Of a stretch of DNA of 44,378 nucleotides, positions 31,005 to 40,612 are shown in pieces; position 1 is the first letter of the stretch, and every line of letters starts with the position of its first letter. The translations under genes and the position numbers were made by a program. Source of the stretch: Planctomycetota bacterium (GTDB lineage: Bacteria; Planctomycetota; J058; JAJDCQ01); the NCBI GenBank assembly GCA_029260755.1, contig JAJDCQ010000101.1:1-44378 (forward strand). Direction: 5' to 3'. The notes beneath the pieces are model-generated. The model did no database searches and had not been told where the DNA came from. It was given only the letters and a program-made list of their open reading frames with translations.

Positions 31005-32044
31005 TCCCGCCCGACGCCGCGGAACCCGCGGGCGCCGCCGTCGCCGAGATCGCGGGCCTCCGCCGGAAGGTCCGCGTCCTCCTCCTCGCCCTCGCGATCT
31101 TCGCGGTCGCGGCGGCGGCGATGAGCGTGCGGATGAATCGCCTCGCCCTCGAGCTCGAGCGCGAGAAGCGGCGCAGCGCGATCCCGGAGGGAGCGCTCCT
31201 TCCCCCGCTGCGGCTGACCGATCAGGACGGCGCCACCGTGGACACGGGCGAGCTCCGAGGAGCGCCCCTCCTCCTCGTGTTCGCCGCGCCCGGCTGCCCC
31301 GCCTGCCACGAGCGAGTGCTCGGCTGGCGGAAGCTCGCCGAGGAGCTGACGCCGCGCGGCCTCCTCGCCGTCGCCGTCCTCCGCGAAGGCGAGGCGGGCG
31401 AGACCGACGAGCTCGTGAAGAAGCTCGGCCCGGCGTTTCGAGTCTGCCGCGATGTCGAGGACCCGAGCGTCCTCGCCCTCTACCGGGGGACGAGCGTGCC
31501 GCGGAGCTATCTCGCCGACCGCTGGGGGATGCTCCTCGCCTCGGGGTCGCCGATGGAGCCGCTCGAACCGCGCCACGCCCGGGAGCTCCTCCTGGCCCGC
31601 TACCCCGAGCTCGGCGCCGACGAGGCCGTCCTCGCGGTCACGCGAAGGGTCTTTCCCGACGCGGCGAAGGCCGAGCGGATGGCCTGGCCCGAAGGCCCGA
31701 CCCCCGAGCTCGGCCGCTGGGCGATCCGCGCGACCGACGCCGGCGGAGCCACCCTCGGCGCCGCCGCCGTGATCGAGCAGGACCTGAAGTGCCCCGTCTG
31801 CCACGACCTCCTCGCCGTCGCCGGCGTCGACCGCGAAGGCAAGGTCGCCGCCGTCGCGCTGCTCCGCCGGATCGAGGTCGCGGGAAGCGAGGTCGACGCG
31901 AAGCCGATGCTCGAACGGCTCCACGGCGCCCACGACGACGAGTCGATCGACGGCATCGACGGGATCAGCGGGGCGACGAAGTCGAGCCGGGCGCTTCGGG
32001 ATGGGGTTCGGGCGATGCTGAAGGCGGTCGCGGCCCTGGAGTGA
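31001..32044 (+). CDS. Membrane-anchored thioredoxin-fold protein fused to FMN-binding-like domain
   Basis: 347 residues. One N-terminal TM (~23-43), so the rest is probably periplasmic. A TlpA/ResA-like thioredoxin domain follows, with C99-P-A-C102 (~65-185). The C-terminal part (~235-347) has a second CPVC (264-267) and ends with DGISGATKSSRALRDGV. The D..SGAT.SS motif is the flavinylation-type site of FMN_bind domains, in which ApbE attaches FMN to the threonine. An exported Trx plus flavin module suggests electron transfer to disulfides outside the membrane (inference). GTG 31001 overlaps the larE stop, so the two are translationally coupled. The full combination is not one I recognise as standard. 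Confidence 0.75.
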   Translation: MIPPDAAEPAGAAVAEIAGLRRKVRVLLLALAIFAVAAAAMSVRMNRLALELEREKRRSAIPEGALLPPLRLTDQDGATVDTGELRGAPLLLVFAAPGCPACHERVLGWRKLAEELTPRGLLAVAVLREGEAGETDELVKKLGPAFRVCRDVEDPSVLALYRGTSVPRSYLADRWGMLLASGSPMEPLEPRHARELLLARYPELGADEAVLAVTRRVFPDAAKAERMAWPEGPTPELGRWAIRATDAGGATLGAAAVIEQDLKCPVCHDLLAVAGVDREGKVAAVALLRRIEVAGSEVDAKPMLERLHGAHDDESIDGIDGISGATKSSRALRDGVRAMLKAVAALE

Positions 32045-32061
32045 GCCGGTCCACGAACGGC

Positions 32062-32160
32062 AATCTCACGCAAAGGCGCGAAGGCGCAAAGGAGCGCTTG
32101 CCCGATCCGAGTCTCGGCGGACCGAGCGTCCTTTGCGCCTTTGCGCCTTTGCGTGAGATT
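32062..32160. repeat. Inverted repeat of GCGCAAAG-type (32-bp arms, one mismatch)
   Basis: The left arm 32062-32093 and the right arm 32129-32160 are reverse complements except for one base; the centre is 35 nt. The arms use the same 8-bp words as the element at 25365-25476. It lies directly after the Trx/FMN gene and before the pilin terminator. Confidence 0.92.
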
Positions 32161-32175
32161 CATTCCATCACGTCG

Positions 32176-32218
32176 AAGGGAAAAAGGGAGCGGCGCGCCT
32201 GGGGGAGGCGCGCCGCTC
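32176..32218 (-). terminator. Rho-independent terminator of the pilin gene
   Basis: Perfect 13-bp stem (32188-32200 with 32206-32218) and 5-nt loop. On the minus strand it is followed by CCCTTTTTCCC. It is positioned 36 bp after the pilin stop codon. This is a strong intrinsic terminator. Confidence 0.82.
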
Positions 32219-32253
32219 GGAATGGGTTCTGATCTGACGTTCGGTCTTACTCG

Positions 32254-32694
32254 CTACCCGAAGATCCAGCTCCAGAGCGAGTCCCACCAGAAGGTCCAGT
32301 CGCTCTCGGGCAGGCTGCCGGTCTCGTTGGTCGCTCCCGGAGTCTCCTGCGCGGGCTCGTCGTCGGCCGGCTGATCGTCGGTCGGCGCGGCGTCGTCCTC
32401 GAACGGATCCGCGGGCGGCTCGTCGCTCGGGAAGTCCCCGCCGGGGAGGTCACCATCGGCGACGTGAAGCTCTTCGGCCTCGTCGCAGATGATGCATCCG
32501 GACCACTTGATCAGCGCGTTGCCGCTGCTGACCAGGCCGTTGAAGAGCACCACCACGCCGCAGAACACGACGATGGAGACGATGATGCCGTACTCGCTCA
32601 GGCCTTCCCCGCGCTGGCGGCGAAGCCGGAGGGAGCGCGCTCCGGTGCGGCGGTCGGACGTGGCCGAGCAGGGCTCGGGGCACGCGTCAGTCAT
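32254..32694 (-). CDS. Flp-type (type IVb) prepilin with long acidic tail
   Basis: 146 residues. A basic leader ends in RQRG29, and the mature start EGLSEYG has glutamate at +5 and tyrosine at +6, the hallmark of Flp prepilins (G/XXXXEY) cut by TadV-type peptidases. A single hydrophobic helix (~36-55) follows. The tail is unusual: a CIIC pair (67-70), a D/E/P-rich stretch (~71-130) and a tryptophan-rich end (WTFWW...WSWIFG). Flp pilins are usually ~50-70 residues, so this is a long variant and may be a minor pilin or a cargo-carrying pseudopilin. No tad/cpa genes are in the window. ATG 32694 is chosen because GAGGAAGGGG lies just upstream. Confidence 0.74.
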   Translation of the reverse strand: MTDACPEPCSATSDRRTGARSLRLRRQRGEGLSEYGIIVSIVVFCGVVVLFNGLVSSGNALIKWSGCIICDEAEELHVADGDLPGGDFPSDEPPADPFEDDAAPTDDQPADDEPAQETPGATNETGSLPESDWTFWWDSLWSWIFG

Positions 32695-32877
32695 CAGAAC
32701 CCCTTCCTCATGCAGCATCCGTGCTGCGCCCTATCTAATGCAATCGAGGCTCCAAAGACCGCCTCGAAGACCTAAGGCTCCGCCTCACAGTTCTTTCCGA
32801 GATGATGCGAGAGCGGGCCCCATCCGCGGCGTACCCGGATTTGACTCCATCTGGCCACATCCAGCCGCTCGACCGTC

Positions 32878-35800
32878 TCATCGCTGCGACGCGCGCGCTG
32901 CGTCATCGGAGCCCGGCGGCGCGTCATCGGAGGCCGGCGCCAGCGGCGGCGCCGACGCCATCCCCGTCGGGCCCGCCTCGGTCCGGGCGGCCTCCGCGCG
33001 TCGCGCTCGCCGCACGCTCCACGCGACGTCGAGCGCGTTGATCAGGTAGGTCGCGAGGATCCCGGCGACGAACGCGGCGAGGAACGGCTCCCGCAGACCG
33101 GGCCACGACCAGACGGGCCAGCCCACCGCCGCGCCGTGCCCACCGCTCCACGCGCTCGCGATCGCCTCGGTCAGCATGCCGAGGTAGCGGAACGTCTCGC
33201 TTCGGCCGAGCCCCTGCATGTGGTGGAAGAGGAAGGCCCAGGTGATCAGGAGCAGCGCCCCGAACGCGATCGGCCCGTCCATGAAGCGGCGAACGCCCGG
33301 CACGACGAGGCGGAGGACGACGTAGCCCGCTCCCCGCGGCACCGGCCGCGCCGGCTGCGGCCGCGTCGGAAGCGCGATCGCGATCAGGAGCGCCGCCGCG
33401 ATGAGGGCGAGGGCGGTCCGCGAGCTTCCGTGCACGGCGAGGGTGGCGCGGTCGGGCGCGGACAGACCTTCGTTCTCGAGCTCCTCGATCCGGGCCGGGT
33501 CGCCGCGGCGGTAGAGGGTGTGGATGAAGGCGATCATCGTCTTTGCGTCCGCGCCGAGCAGGAGCTGGCCGAACCGGCGGGGGATGAGCGACCACCAGGC
33601 CGGCGCGCCGAGCACGGCCGCGTCGCGCTCGCCGCGGGTCGGCGGGGCGAGGCGCGGGCTCTCCCCGTCGAGGTAGGCGTGAAAGCCCGGGAGGTCCGCG
33701 GCCGCCCTGGCCTGCGCGTCGACGTCGCCGACGACGAGGGCGAGGTTCCAGCGCGCGAGCACGTCGTCCGGCGCCCGGGCGGTCGCCTCCTCGAGCAGCT
33801 CGCGGGCGCGGCGCGCGTCGCCTCGCGCGTGCGCCGCGACGGCGAGGTTCACGAGCGCCCGCGGGTCGGTCTGCACGAGCGACTCGAAGAGCGGGCCCGC
33901 CTCGGCGTGCCGGCCGGCGGACGCCCGCGCGTGCGCCAGGACGAAGCTCTCGATCGCGGCGGCGTCGGGATCCGCGTGGCCGGCTCGTGTCCGCGCCTCG
34001 GCGCGCTCGGCGAGCCGCTCCTCGAGCCAGCCGAGCGCCGCCGGGTGACCGGGGCTCGCCTCGAAGAGCTCGCCCGGCGCGGCGAGGCGGACCCGGACCG
34101 TCTCGAGCATCGCGTCCTGCACCGCGAGGACGCCGAAGAAGATGACGATCCCGAGCAGCAGCGCGGCCTTCTCGCCGCGGCTGACGTACGCCAGCAGGAG
34201 GTGGCGCAGCCGCAACGACGGACTGCGGGCGAGCGTCCGGATCTCGAGCCACACGCTGCGGATCCCGATCCGCGCCAGGTCCGCCCGCTGCATCCGCCGA
34301 TAGCGGAGGAAGACCGCCGGGATCGCGAACAGGAACAGGAAGATCAGCCCCCACTGAAAGCAGAGGCGGGCGAGGAGATCGCCGGCGTAGAGGTCGGCCG
34401 AGCCGAGGCGGGCGAAGCCGTCCTCGCCCGGCAGCGCGCCGCGGACGCCGCCGGCCGCCTCGCCCTCGCCCTCGTCCGCCGCCGCGACGACGCCGCCGAA
34501 GAGCCGGCGCCACGCGACGATCTCCGCATCGCGCGTCCGGAGCTGCATCGCGCGCTCGGGTCGATCCCTCCGCTCGAGATCGCGGGCGCGCCGCTCGTTC
34601 CGCTCGACGACGGCCGCGAGGCGGGCGCCCGGCGACGACGGACCGAGCCCGGCGAGCTCGGGGCAGAGGCCGAAGGCGGTGACCCAGCGACGGAGCGCCG
34701 CTCCGTAGGCGCGGTCGGCGAACGGCCCGAGGCCGCCGAGCCCCGCGTCGGCGCCGAGGGCATCGGCCGCGAGGCCGACGTCGAGGACCGCCTGCGGATC
34801 GAGCTCGGGGTGGCGAAGCGCGGCCTCGAACGCGCGGGTCGCGCCGGCCTCGCCCGCGGTGCCGCGCGCGACCACGGCGGCGCCGAGCGCGTCGACGGCC
34901 TCGCCGATCGCGTTCGGCGCGTCCGCCGACGACTCGGGGCGGGCGGCCAGCCAGGCCCAGGCGGCCGGCACCGTCGGGGCGCTCGCGACGGCGACGTCGC
35001 GGCGGGCGAAGGCCTCGTCGCGGAGCCAGCTCGCGCGGGCGCGGCTCGCGATCGCGGGTCCGGCGCCGCGGCGGCCGCTCGCATCGACGGCGACGACGGC
35101 GGTCACCGGCGCGGGGACGACGCCGGCCGCGTCGGCGAGCGGCACCGACTCGGGGGCGATCGCGAGGACGAGCGCGAGGCCGCCGCCGGGCCGGGGCCGC
35201 GCCGATCGGATCGGGCCCGCCGCCGTGTGGCGGGCGAGGACCGCTCCGCTCCGCGCGTCGAGGACGAGCACGTCGAGGCCGCCGACGACGAAGACGGTCG
35301 ACCGGTCGGCCGACCAGACCGCCCGCCGCGCGACCCGGAGACGCGGCGGAGCGCCGTCGGCCGCCTCGTCCGGGTCGTCCGCGCCGGGCGCAGCCGCGCC
35401 GAGCCGACCATCGCCCGGCCAGCGCCGATCCCACATCGGCAGGCCGTCGCCGGGGACGTCGGCCTCGAACGGGCCGACGGCCGCGATCGCCTCGATCCCG
35501 CGCGGACGCGCCTCGACGACGACCGGGCGCGCCAGCGCCGCGGCGAGGCGCCGTCCGGGCTCGCCGCCGGCAATGACCGCGACCTGCGCCAGGGCCTCGG
35601 CGCGGGCGACGCCGCGGTCACGCTCGAGGAGGTAGAGCGCGTCGCGGGCGAGGAACACGCTGCTCGCCGACAGCGGACGCTGGGCGAGCGCCGCGGAGAG
35701 GACGGCCAGCGCCGCGTCCTCGCCCTCGACGCCCCGGTGGCGGTCGCGCAGCCGCTCGGCGTGCGCGCCGAGGAGGTAGTGCGCGACGAGGCGCGCGGCC

Positions 35801-37596
35801 GCGGCCGAGCGCGCGCCGGGGGCGTAGCCGCGGGCGCCGATCGCGGCGAAGGCGACCGCGCGCGCCCCATCCGCGACGAGGGCGGCGGCCCGGGCCGGAT
35901 CGTCGTGGCGCCGCACGACCCGGTCGAGCGCCTCGAGCAGCGGTCGGGCGTCGCCGACCGCGTCGGCTCCGCCCGCCTCCTCGATCGCCGCGCCTGCGTG
36001 GCGGCGGGCGCCGGCGCCGACGTCGGTCTCGGCGAGCCAGCGCTCGAGCGCCTTCGCCGCCCCCGGCCAGGGGCTCGCCCCGGACGGCGGGATCGCGTCG
36101 AGGACGGCCGCGAGCTGCGGCAGCCGCTCCCAGCCCTGCCGCGGCTCGCCCTCGAGCCCCGCGACCAGCTCGGCGAGGGGACCCTCGACGGCCACGTCCG
36201 GCGGGAGGCTGGCCGTCTCCGGGCGCGCCGGCGTCGGCGGCGACGCCATCCCGGTCACCGCCGAGACGACGAACCAGAGCAGGCCGAGGACGACGATCCC
36301 GGTCAGGGCCGCGGCGAGCAGCTCGCGCTTGCGGCGGAGGACGAACTTCTCGATCCGCGTCGTGAGGGTGATCGGCCGGGCGCGGACGGGCTCGCCGTCG
36401 AGGTGCCGCTGGATGTCTTTGGCGAGCTCCTCGGCCGACGGGTAGCGCCGGTGGCGGTTCTTCTCGAGCGCCTTCAGGACGATCCACTCGACCTCGCGCG
36501 GCACGCTCGGGTCGAGGTGCGTCGGGGGCTTGGGCTCCTCGTCGAGCACCTTCTGGATCACCTCGTAGACCGTCCGCCCGGTGAACGGCGGCGCGCCGGT
36601 GAGGCACTCGTAGAGCGTCGCGCCGAGGGCGTAGACGTCCGAGATCCGGTCGACCCGCTTGAAGTCACCCTGCGCCTGCTCGGGCGGCATGTAGGGCGGG
36701 CTGCCCATCGCGATGCCCTTCTCGGTGAGGGTCTCCTCGGTGCTCTTGGTGTCCTTGGCGAGCCCGAAGTCCATCACGAGCGGCTCGCGGTCGGCGGTGA
36801 GCAGGATGTTCGAGGGCTTGAGGTCGCGGTGGATGATCCCCTTGCGATGGGCGTAGTCGACGGCGAGGGCGACCTTGCGGACGATCTCGAGGCTGTCCCG
36901 CAGGGCGGGCCGCTCGCGCACGACCGCCTGGTGGAGCGTCTCGCCCTCGACGTAGTCCATCGTGAAGAAGTCGCGGCCGCGCGACCGGCCGACCTCGTAG
37001 ACCGGCACGATGTTCGGGTGCCGAAGCTTCGCGACGGCGCGCGCCTCGCGCTGGAAACGGGCGAGGTCCTCCTCGGTCGCGACGCCGCCCTGGAGCACCT
37101 TGAGGGCGACGATCCGGTCGAGCCCCTTCTGCCGCGCCTTGTAGACGATGCCCATCCCGCCGCGGCCGATCTGGCCGAGCACCTCGTAGTTGCCGAGGGT
37201 GGAGCCCGCCTCGATCGCCCCCTCGTCCTCGTCGTCGTCATCGTCCCAGTCGAGGATGCCCGCGTTCTTCGATGCGGAGGTGGCCCGCGGCGACGGCGCC
37301 GCCGCCATCTCGGCGGTCCCGCCGGGCGCTCGGAACGAGGAGGTGTCGATCGTGCTCTCGTCCCGCGGCGGGGGCGCGGGGGCGGCCATCGTCTCCTCGA
37401 GCCCGTCGGCGCGCGCGGGCTCGGACGAGCGCGAAGAGGACGAGTCGCTCTCGGGAGGGAGGCCCGGCTCGGTGCCGGCGAGGCCGCACGCGGCGCAGAC
37501 GTCCTCGCTCGCCGACACCTTGCCCGAGGCCGGCCCCTCGTAGGAGCGGCCACAGACGGTGCAGGTGCGGGTGCGGCTCGGTTCGGGCTCGCCCAT
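32878..37596 (-). CDS. Giant Ser/Thr kinase K4, multi-pass membrane, with N-terminal zinc-knuckle-like motif
   Basis: 1572 residues. The N-terminus carries a CTVC (12-15) and CAAC (34-37) pair, then an acidic linker. Kinase ~138-400: GRGGMG 144-149, VALK lysine K166, HRDLKPSN 256-263, DFG 276-278. The APE motif reads PPE (304-306), which is seen in some active kinases. TM1 ~424-447. The large middle region includes a possible beta-propeller-like stretch (..VWSADRSTVFVVGGLDVLVLDARSG..). Further TM segments lie at about 1070-1090, 1140-1160 and 1390-1412, and two to three near the C-terminus. Helical repeat segments (HARGDARRARELLEEA) resemble TPRs. The catalytic domain is cytoplasmic; the rest is envelope-embedded. 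It starts 74 bp downstream of K5 on the same strand. Confidence 0.9.
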   Translation of the reverse strand: MGEPEPSRTRTCTVCGRSYEGPASGKVSASEDVCAACGLAGTEPGLPPESDSSSSRSSEPARADGLEETMAAPAPPPRDESTIDTSSFRAPGGTAEMAAAPSPRATSASKNAGILDWDDDDDEDEGAIEAGSTLGNYEVLGQIGRGGMGIVYKARQKGLDRIVALKVLQGGVATEEDLARFQREARAVAKLRHPNIVPVYEVGRSRGRDFFTMDYVEGETLHQAVVRERPALRDSLEIVRKVALAVDYAHRKGIIHRDLKPSNILLTADREPLVMDFGLAKDTKSTEETLTEKGIAMGSPPYMPPEQAQGDFKRVDRISDVYALGATLYECLTGAPPFTGRTVYEVIQKVLDEEPKPPTHLDPSVPREVEWIVLKALEKNRHRRYPSAEELAKDIQRHLDGEPVRARPITLTTRIEKFVLRRKRELLAAALTGIVVLGLLWFVVSAVTGMASPPTPARPETASLPPDVAVEGPLAELVAGLEGEPRQGWERLPQLAAVLDAIPPSGASPWPGAAKALERWLAETDVGAGARRHAGAAIEEAGGADAVGDARPLLEALDRVVRRHDDPARAAALVADGARAVAFAAIGARGYAPGARSAAAARLVAHYLLGAHAERLRDRHRGVEGEDAALAVLSAALAQRPLSASSVFLARDALYLLERDRGVARAEALAQVAVIAGGEPGRRLAAALARPVVVEARPRGIEAIAAVGPFEADVPGDGLPMWDRRWPGDGRLGAAAPGADDPDEAADGAPPRLRVARRAVWSADRSTVFVVGGLDVLVLDARSGAVLARHTAAGPIRSARPRPGGGLALVLAIAPESVPLADAAGVVPAPVTAVVAVDASGRRGAGPAIASRARASWLRDEAFARRDVAVASAPTVPAAWAWLAARPESSADAPNAIGEAVDALGAAVVARGTAGEAGATRAFEAALRHPELDPQAVLDVGLAADALGADAGLGGLGPFADRAYGAALRRWVTAFGLCPELAGLGPSSPGARLAAVVERNERRARDLERRDRPERAMQLRTRDAEIVAWRRLFGGVVAAADEGEGEAAGGVRGALPGEDGFARLGSADLYAGDLLARLCFQWGLIFLFLFAIPAVFLRYRRMQRADLARIGIRSVWLEIRTLARSPSLRLRHLLLAYVSRGEKAALLLGIVIFFGVLAVQDAMLETVRVRLAAPGELFEASPGHPAALGWLEERLAERAEARTRAGHADPDAAAIESFVLAHARASAGRHAEAGPLFESLVQTDPRALVNLAVAAHARGDARRARELLEEATARAPDDVLARWNLALVVGDVDAQARAAADLPGFHAYLDGESPRLAPPTRGERDAAVLGAPAWWSLIPRRFGQLLLGADAKTMIAFIHTLYRRGDPARIEELENEGLSAPDRATLAVHGSSRTALALIAAALLIAIALPTRPQPARPVPRGAGYVVLRLVVPGVRRFMDGPIAFGALLLITWAFLFHHMQGLGRSETFRYLGMLTEAIASAWSGGHGAAVGWPVWSWPGLREPFLAAFVAGILATYLINALDVAWSVRRARRAEAARTEAGPTGMASAPPLAPASDDAPPGSDDAARASQR

Positions 37597-37670
37597 GGGA
37601 CGAGGCGATTATCGCGGATGGGGCCCCTCGGGTCGATGCTCGGCCTCGATGCGCTCGAGCCGGGCGCAGG

Positions 37671-40535
37671 TCAGTCTCCGCGGCCGCGGTCCGTCTCGGG
37701 GATCCTCGCGGCGACCTTCTCGAGGCGGTTCCGTTCGTTGTCGTTGATGGGCTGACGACGCCCCCACGCGACGATCCGACGCGTCGCCTCCGCGTCCCCC
37801 GCATCGAGGAGACGCTTGGCGCTTCGCGAGAAGAGCTTCCCGACGCCGAGCTCGGCATCGGGCACGACGAGCCGCGTGAGGAGCGCGAGGGCAGCCTCGG
37901 ACCGGCCGTGGGACGCGTGGTGCGCGAACCCGATGGCGGCGGCGGCGAACGCGCCGTCGCCGCCGAGCGGCTCGATCGCCTCGGCGACCGCGTCGACCTC
38001 GGGGCGGCGGCAGACGACCGACCGTTCGAAGTCCCCGCACCGGATCGCGAGCTCGAGAGCCTCCTCGAGGAGTCGGCGGTCGAACCCGGCCCGCCCGGTC
38101 GTCCCGACGCGCCCGGCGGCGAGCGCCTCGGCCGTCTGCGTGATGATCTCGAGGAGGTCGACGACCTGCCGCTCGGTCATCTGGCCCCTGCGATCGTCCC
38201 GCGAGATCCGGAAGACGACGGTCGCGAGCTCGCGTCGCTCACCCGCAGCGAGGTGTCGCTGCCAGCCCCGCTCACCGAGCGCGATCGCCGCCTCGACGGG
38301 CTCCAGCGCGCGCCCCGCGTCGGCGGCGACGAGCGGCGTCATCGTCGAACCGACGAGGGCCGAGAGCTCGCGTCGGGGCCGCGCGGTGAGGAGTCGGCTC
38401 GCCTCGCCGCCGAGGGCGACGAGCGCCCAGCCGGGGACGTCGCCGGCGGTCGCCTCGCGCTCGAGGACGGCTCCGGCGAGTCGCCACGTCGCGACGGCGC
38501 GCTCGCCGAGGTCGCCGCTCACGCGCGCCATCGCGAGCTGGCGATAGACCGTCAGCCAGCCGACGTCGCGTCGCTCCGGCCGACGGGCCAGCTCGTCGGC
38601 CGCCCTCGCGCCGAGGAGCGTCGCGACGTCGGCGTCGTCCGAGAGGCTGAAGAGCCACGGGACGGTGCGCGTCGTCACGAAGTGGATGGCGAGCGCGACG
38701 AGGCTCCGCTCCTCGCGGCTCGAGCGGGAGCTCCAGGCCGCGGCGAACCTCGGCAGGGCAGTCGCGGTGAGCTCGCGCTTCGTCGGGTGCTCCTGGGGAA
38801 GGAGCAACGCTCCGAGCCGCAGCCACGGCGCCTCGCGGGTGATCGTCTCCGAGATCGCGCCGAGCTCCGCGCGGGACAGCTCGCCGAGCCGATCGAGGGC
38901 GGTCTCGGGCAAGGTCGGCGGCGGGAGGTGATGCGGGACGACGCGGGAGAGCGCGTCCGCGAGCATCCTCACCTCGTCCGGATCGGGCTCGGGCTCGTCC
39001 TCGAGGATCGCCTCGACGCGCGCCAGCGCGACGGCCGCGATGACCGCGTCCCACCGTGGCCCCATCCGGAGGGTGTCGGCGTCCGGTCGAGACCCGGCCC
39101 TGAGCGCCGCCCTCGTCAACGCGGGGCCCGGCGACCGATCGAGCCGCGCGAGCAGCTCGACGATGGCCTCGATGCACTCGGGGGGGCCGGGCGGGCTCCC
39201 CTGGCGCTCGAGGAGCGCGGCGAGCTCGTCCGCGCGTCCCGACCGGATCAGCAGCGCCGGGAGGGCCCCCGGATGCTCGCGCCACGGGGACGCGTCGAGG
39301 TTCGCGGTCCGGAGTCGGAGCGGATCGCCGGCGACCCTCACGAGCTCGTCGACGAGGCTCCGGCGAGCCGTGAAGCCGCCATCGGCGTCGTCGGTCGCGG
39401 CCGCGGACCCCGCCAGGGCCGTGGATGTAGCGGCGAGATCGAAGGCGTCTCCGCGAACGGCCGCCTCGAAGGCCGCCTCGACCGCGAGGCGCTCGGCGAC
39501 GCCCGCGGCGGCGTGATCGTCGCCGTCACCCGGCCGAGAGAGCGTCATCGCGATCGCGCCGACGAGGGAGGCGAGGGCGAGGAGCGTGACGACCGCGGGC
39601 GCGCCGCTTCGCGCGGTGAGCCGTCTCGCCATCCGACGGAGCGCGCTCGGCGGCGACGCCTCGATCGACTCGCCGGTGAGCCAGCGCTCGAGGTCGTCGG
39701 CGAGCGCGGCGGCGCTCGGGTAACGATCGGCGGGCGGTCGTCGCATCGCCCTCCAGACGATCGCGTCGAGCGCCCGCGGGAGCCCGGGCACCCGCCGGCT
39801 CGGCGGGGGCGGCTCATCGACGAGGATCGCCCGCATGAGCTGGAGCGGCGGGACGTCGTCGCCGAACGGGGCCTGGCCGGTGAGGGCCGAGACGAGGAGC
39901 GCGCCGAGCGCCCAGACGTCGGTGGCGGGTCCGATCGCCTGATCCGGGTCGCCGCCCTTGAGCTGCTCGGGCGCCATGAAGGCGGGCGTCCCCAGGAGCT
40001 CGCCGGTCCGGGTGAGCGAGTCGGCGACCGCGTCGTAGGCGAGGCCGAAGTCGACCACCCGCGGCTGCCCGGTGGTGTCGATGAGGACGTTCTCGGGCTT
40101 GAGGTCCCGATGCGTCACGCCGTGGGCGTGGACGTGGTGGAGCGCGCGGGCGACCGCGATCACCATCGGCGCCACCTCCTCGGGCGGCAGCCGCCCCTCG
40201 CGAGAGAGAACGTCCGAGAGCGATCGCCCCGCGACGAGCTCCATCACGCAGTAGGGCGCGCCCTCCCGGATCTCGAACGCGTGGATCCGGACGATTCCGG
40301 GATGGGCGTCGACGCGCGCGAGCAGCTCCGCCTCGCGGCGGAAACGGGCGAGGGCCACCTCGGCGCGCCCGGAGGCGAGCCGGCTCGCGTGGATCGCCTT
40401 GAGGGCGTAGCGAACGCCGGTGGCCACGTGCCGGACGCGGTAGACCACGCCCATCCCGCCACGACCGAGCTCGGCCTCGACCTCGTAGGGGCCGAACCTG
40501 GGAGGCGTCGACGGCGGCGTCCCCGGCGAAGGCAT
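37671..40535 (-). CDS. Ser/Thr protein kinase K5, membrane-anchored, with unnamed helical C-terminus
   Basis: 954 residues. Kinase ~15-290: GRGGMG 24-29, ALK lysine K46, HRDLKPEN 142-149, DFG 162-164, APE 188-190; all catalytic residues are present. One TM (~313-333). The ~620-residue C-terminal region is alpha-helical and A/R/L-rich, with no TPR signature I can see and no similarity by eye to K1-K4 tails. It could be a HEAT/TPR-derived sensor. ATG 40535 is chosen because the open frame upstream (to 40829) runs through an inverted-repeat element. K5 and K4 are probably co-transcribed. Confidence 0.9.
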   Translation of the reverse strand: MPSPGTPPSTPPRFGPYEVEAELGRGGMGVVYRVRHVATGVRYALKAIHASRLASGRAEVALARFRREAELLARVDAHPGIVRIHAFEIREGAPYCVMELVAGRSLSDVLSREGRLPPEEVAPMVIAVARALHHVHAHGVTHRDLKPENVLIDTTGQPRVVDFGLAYDAVADSLTRTGELLGTPAFMAPEQLKGGDPDQAIGPATDVWALGALLVSALTGQAPFGDDVPPLQLMRAILVDEPPPPSRRVPGLPRALDAIVWRAMRRPPADRYPSAAALADDLERWLTGESIEASPPSALRRMARRLTARSGAPAVVTLLALASLVGAIAMTLSRPGDGDDHAAAGVAERLAVEAAFEAAVRGDAFDLAATSTALAGSAAATDDADGGFTARRSLVDELVRVAGDPLRLRTANLDASPWREHPGALPALLIRSGRADELAALLERQGSPPGPPECIEAIVELLARLDRSPGPALTRAALRAGSRPDADTLRMGPRWDAVIAAVALARVEAILEDEPEPDPDEVRMLADALSRVVPHHLPPPTLPETALDRLGELSRAELGAISETITREAPWLRLGALLLPQEHPTKRELTATALPRFAAAWSSRSSREERSLVALAIHFVTTRTVPWLFSLSDDADVATLLGARAADELARRPERRDVGWLTVYRQLAMARVSGDLGERAVATWRLAGAVLEREATAGDVPGWALVALGGEASRLLTARPRRELSALVGSTMTPLVAADAGRALEPVEAAIALGERGWQRHLAAGERRELATVVFRISRDDRRGQMTERQVVDLLEIITQTAEALAAGRVGTTGRAGFDRRLLEEALELAIRCGDFERSVVCRRPEVDAVAEAIEPLGGDGAFAAAAIGFAHHASHGRSEAALALLTRLVVPDAELGVGKLFSRSAKRLLDAGDAEATRRIVAWGRRQPINDNERNRLEKVAARIPETDRGRGD

Positions 40536-40612
40536 CAGCGGTCGCCCGCGAGAAGGAGGTGCACCTCGTGCACGGTCGTGCCGGGCGCGATGACGATCTC
40601 GAGGGCGTCCAT
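40535..40612 (-). CDS. Possible 25-residue leader ORF overlapping the K5 start
   Basis: A short frame M-D-A-L-E-I-V-I-A-P-G-T-T-V-H-E-V-H-L-L-L-A-G-D-R ends in a TGA sharing one base with the K5 ATG (TGATG). Such stop-start overlaps are typical of translational coupling. There is no clear ribosome site, and the frame is short enough to be chance. Confidence 0.25.
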   Translation of the reverse strand: MDALEIVIAPGTTVHEVHLLLAGDR

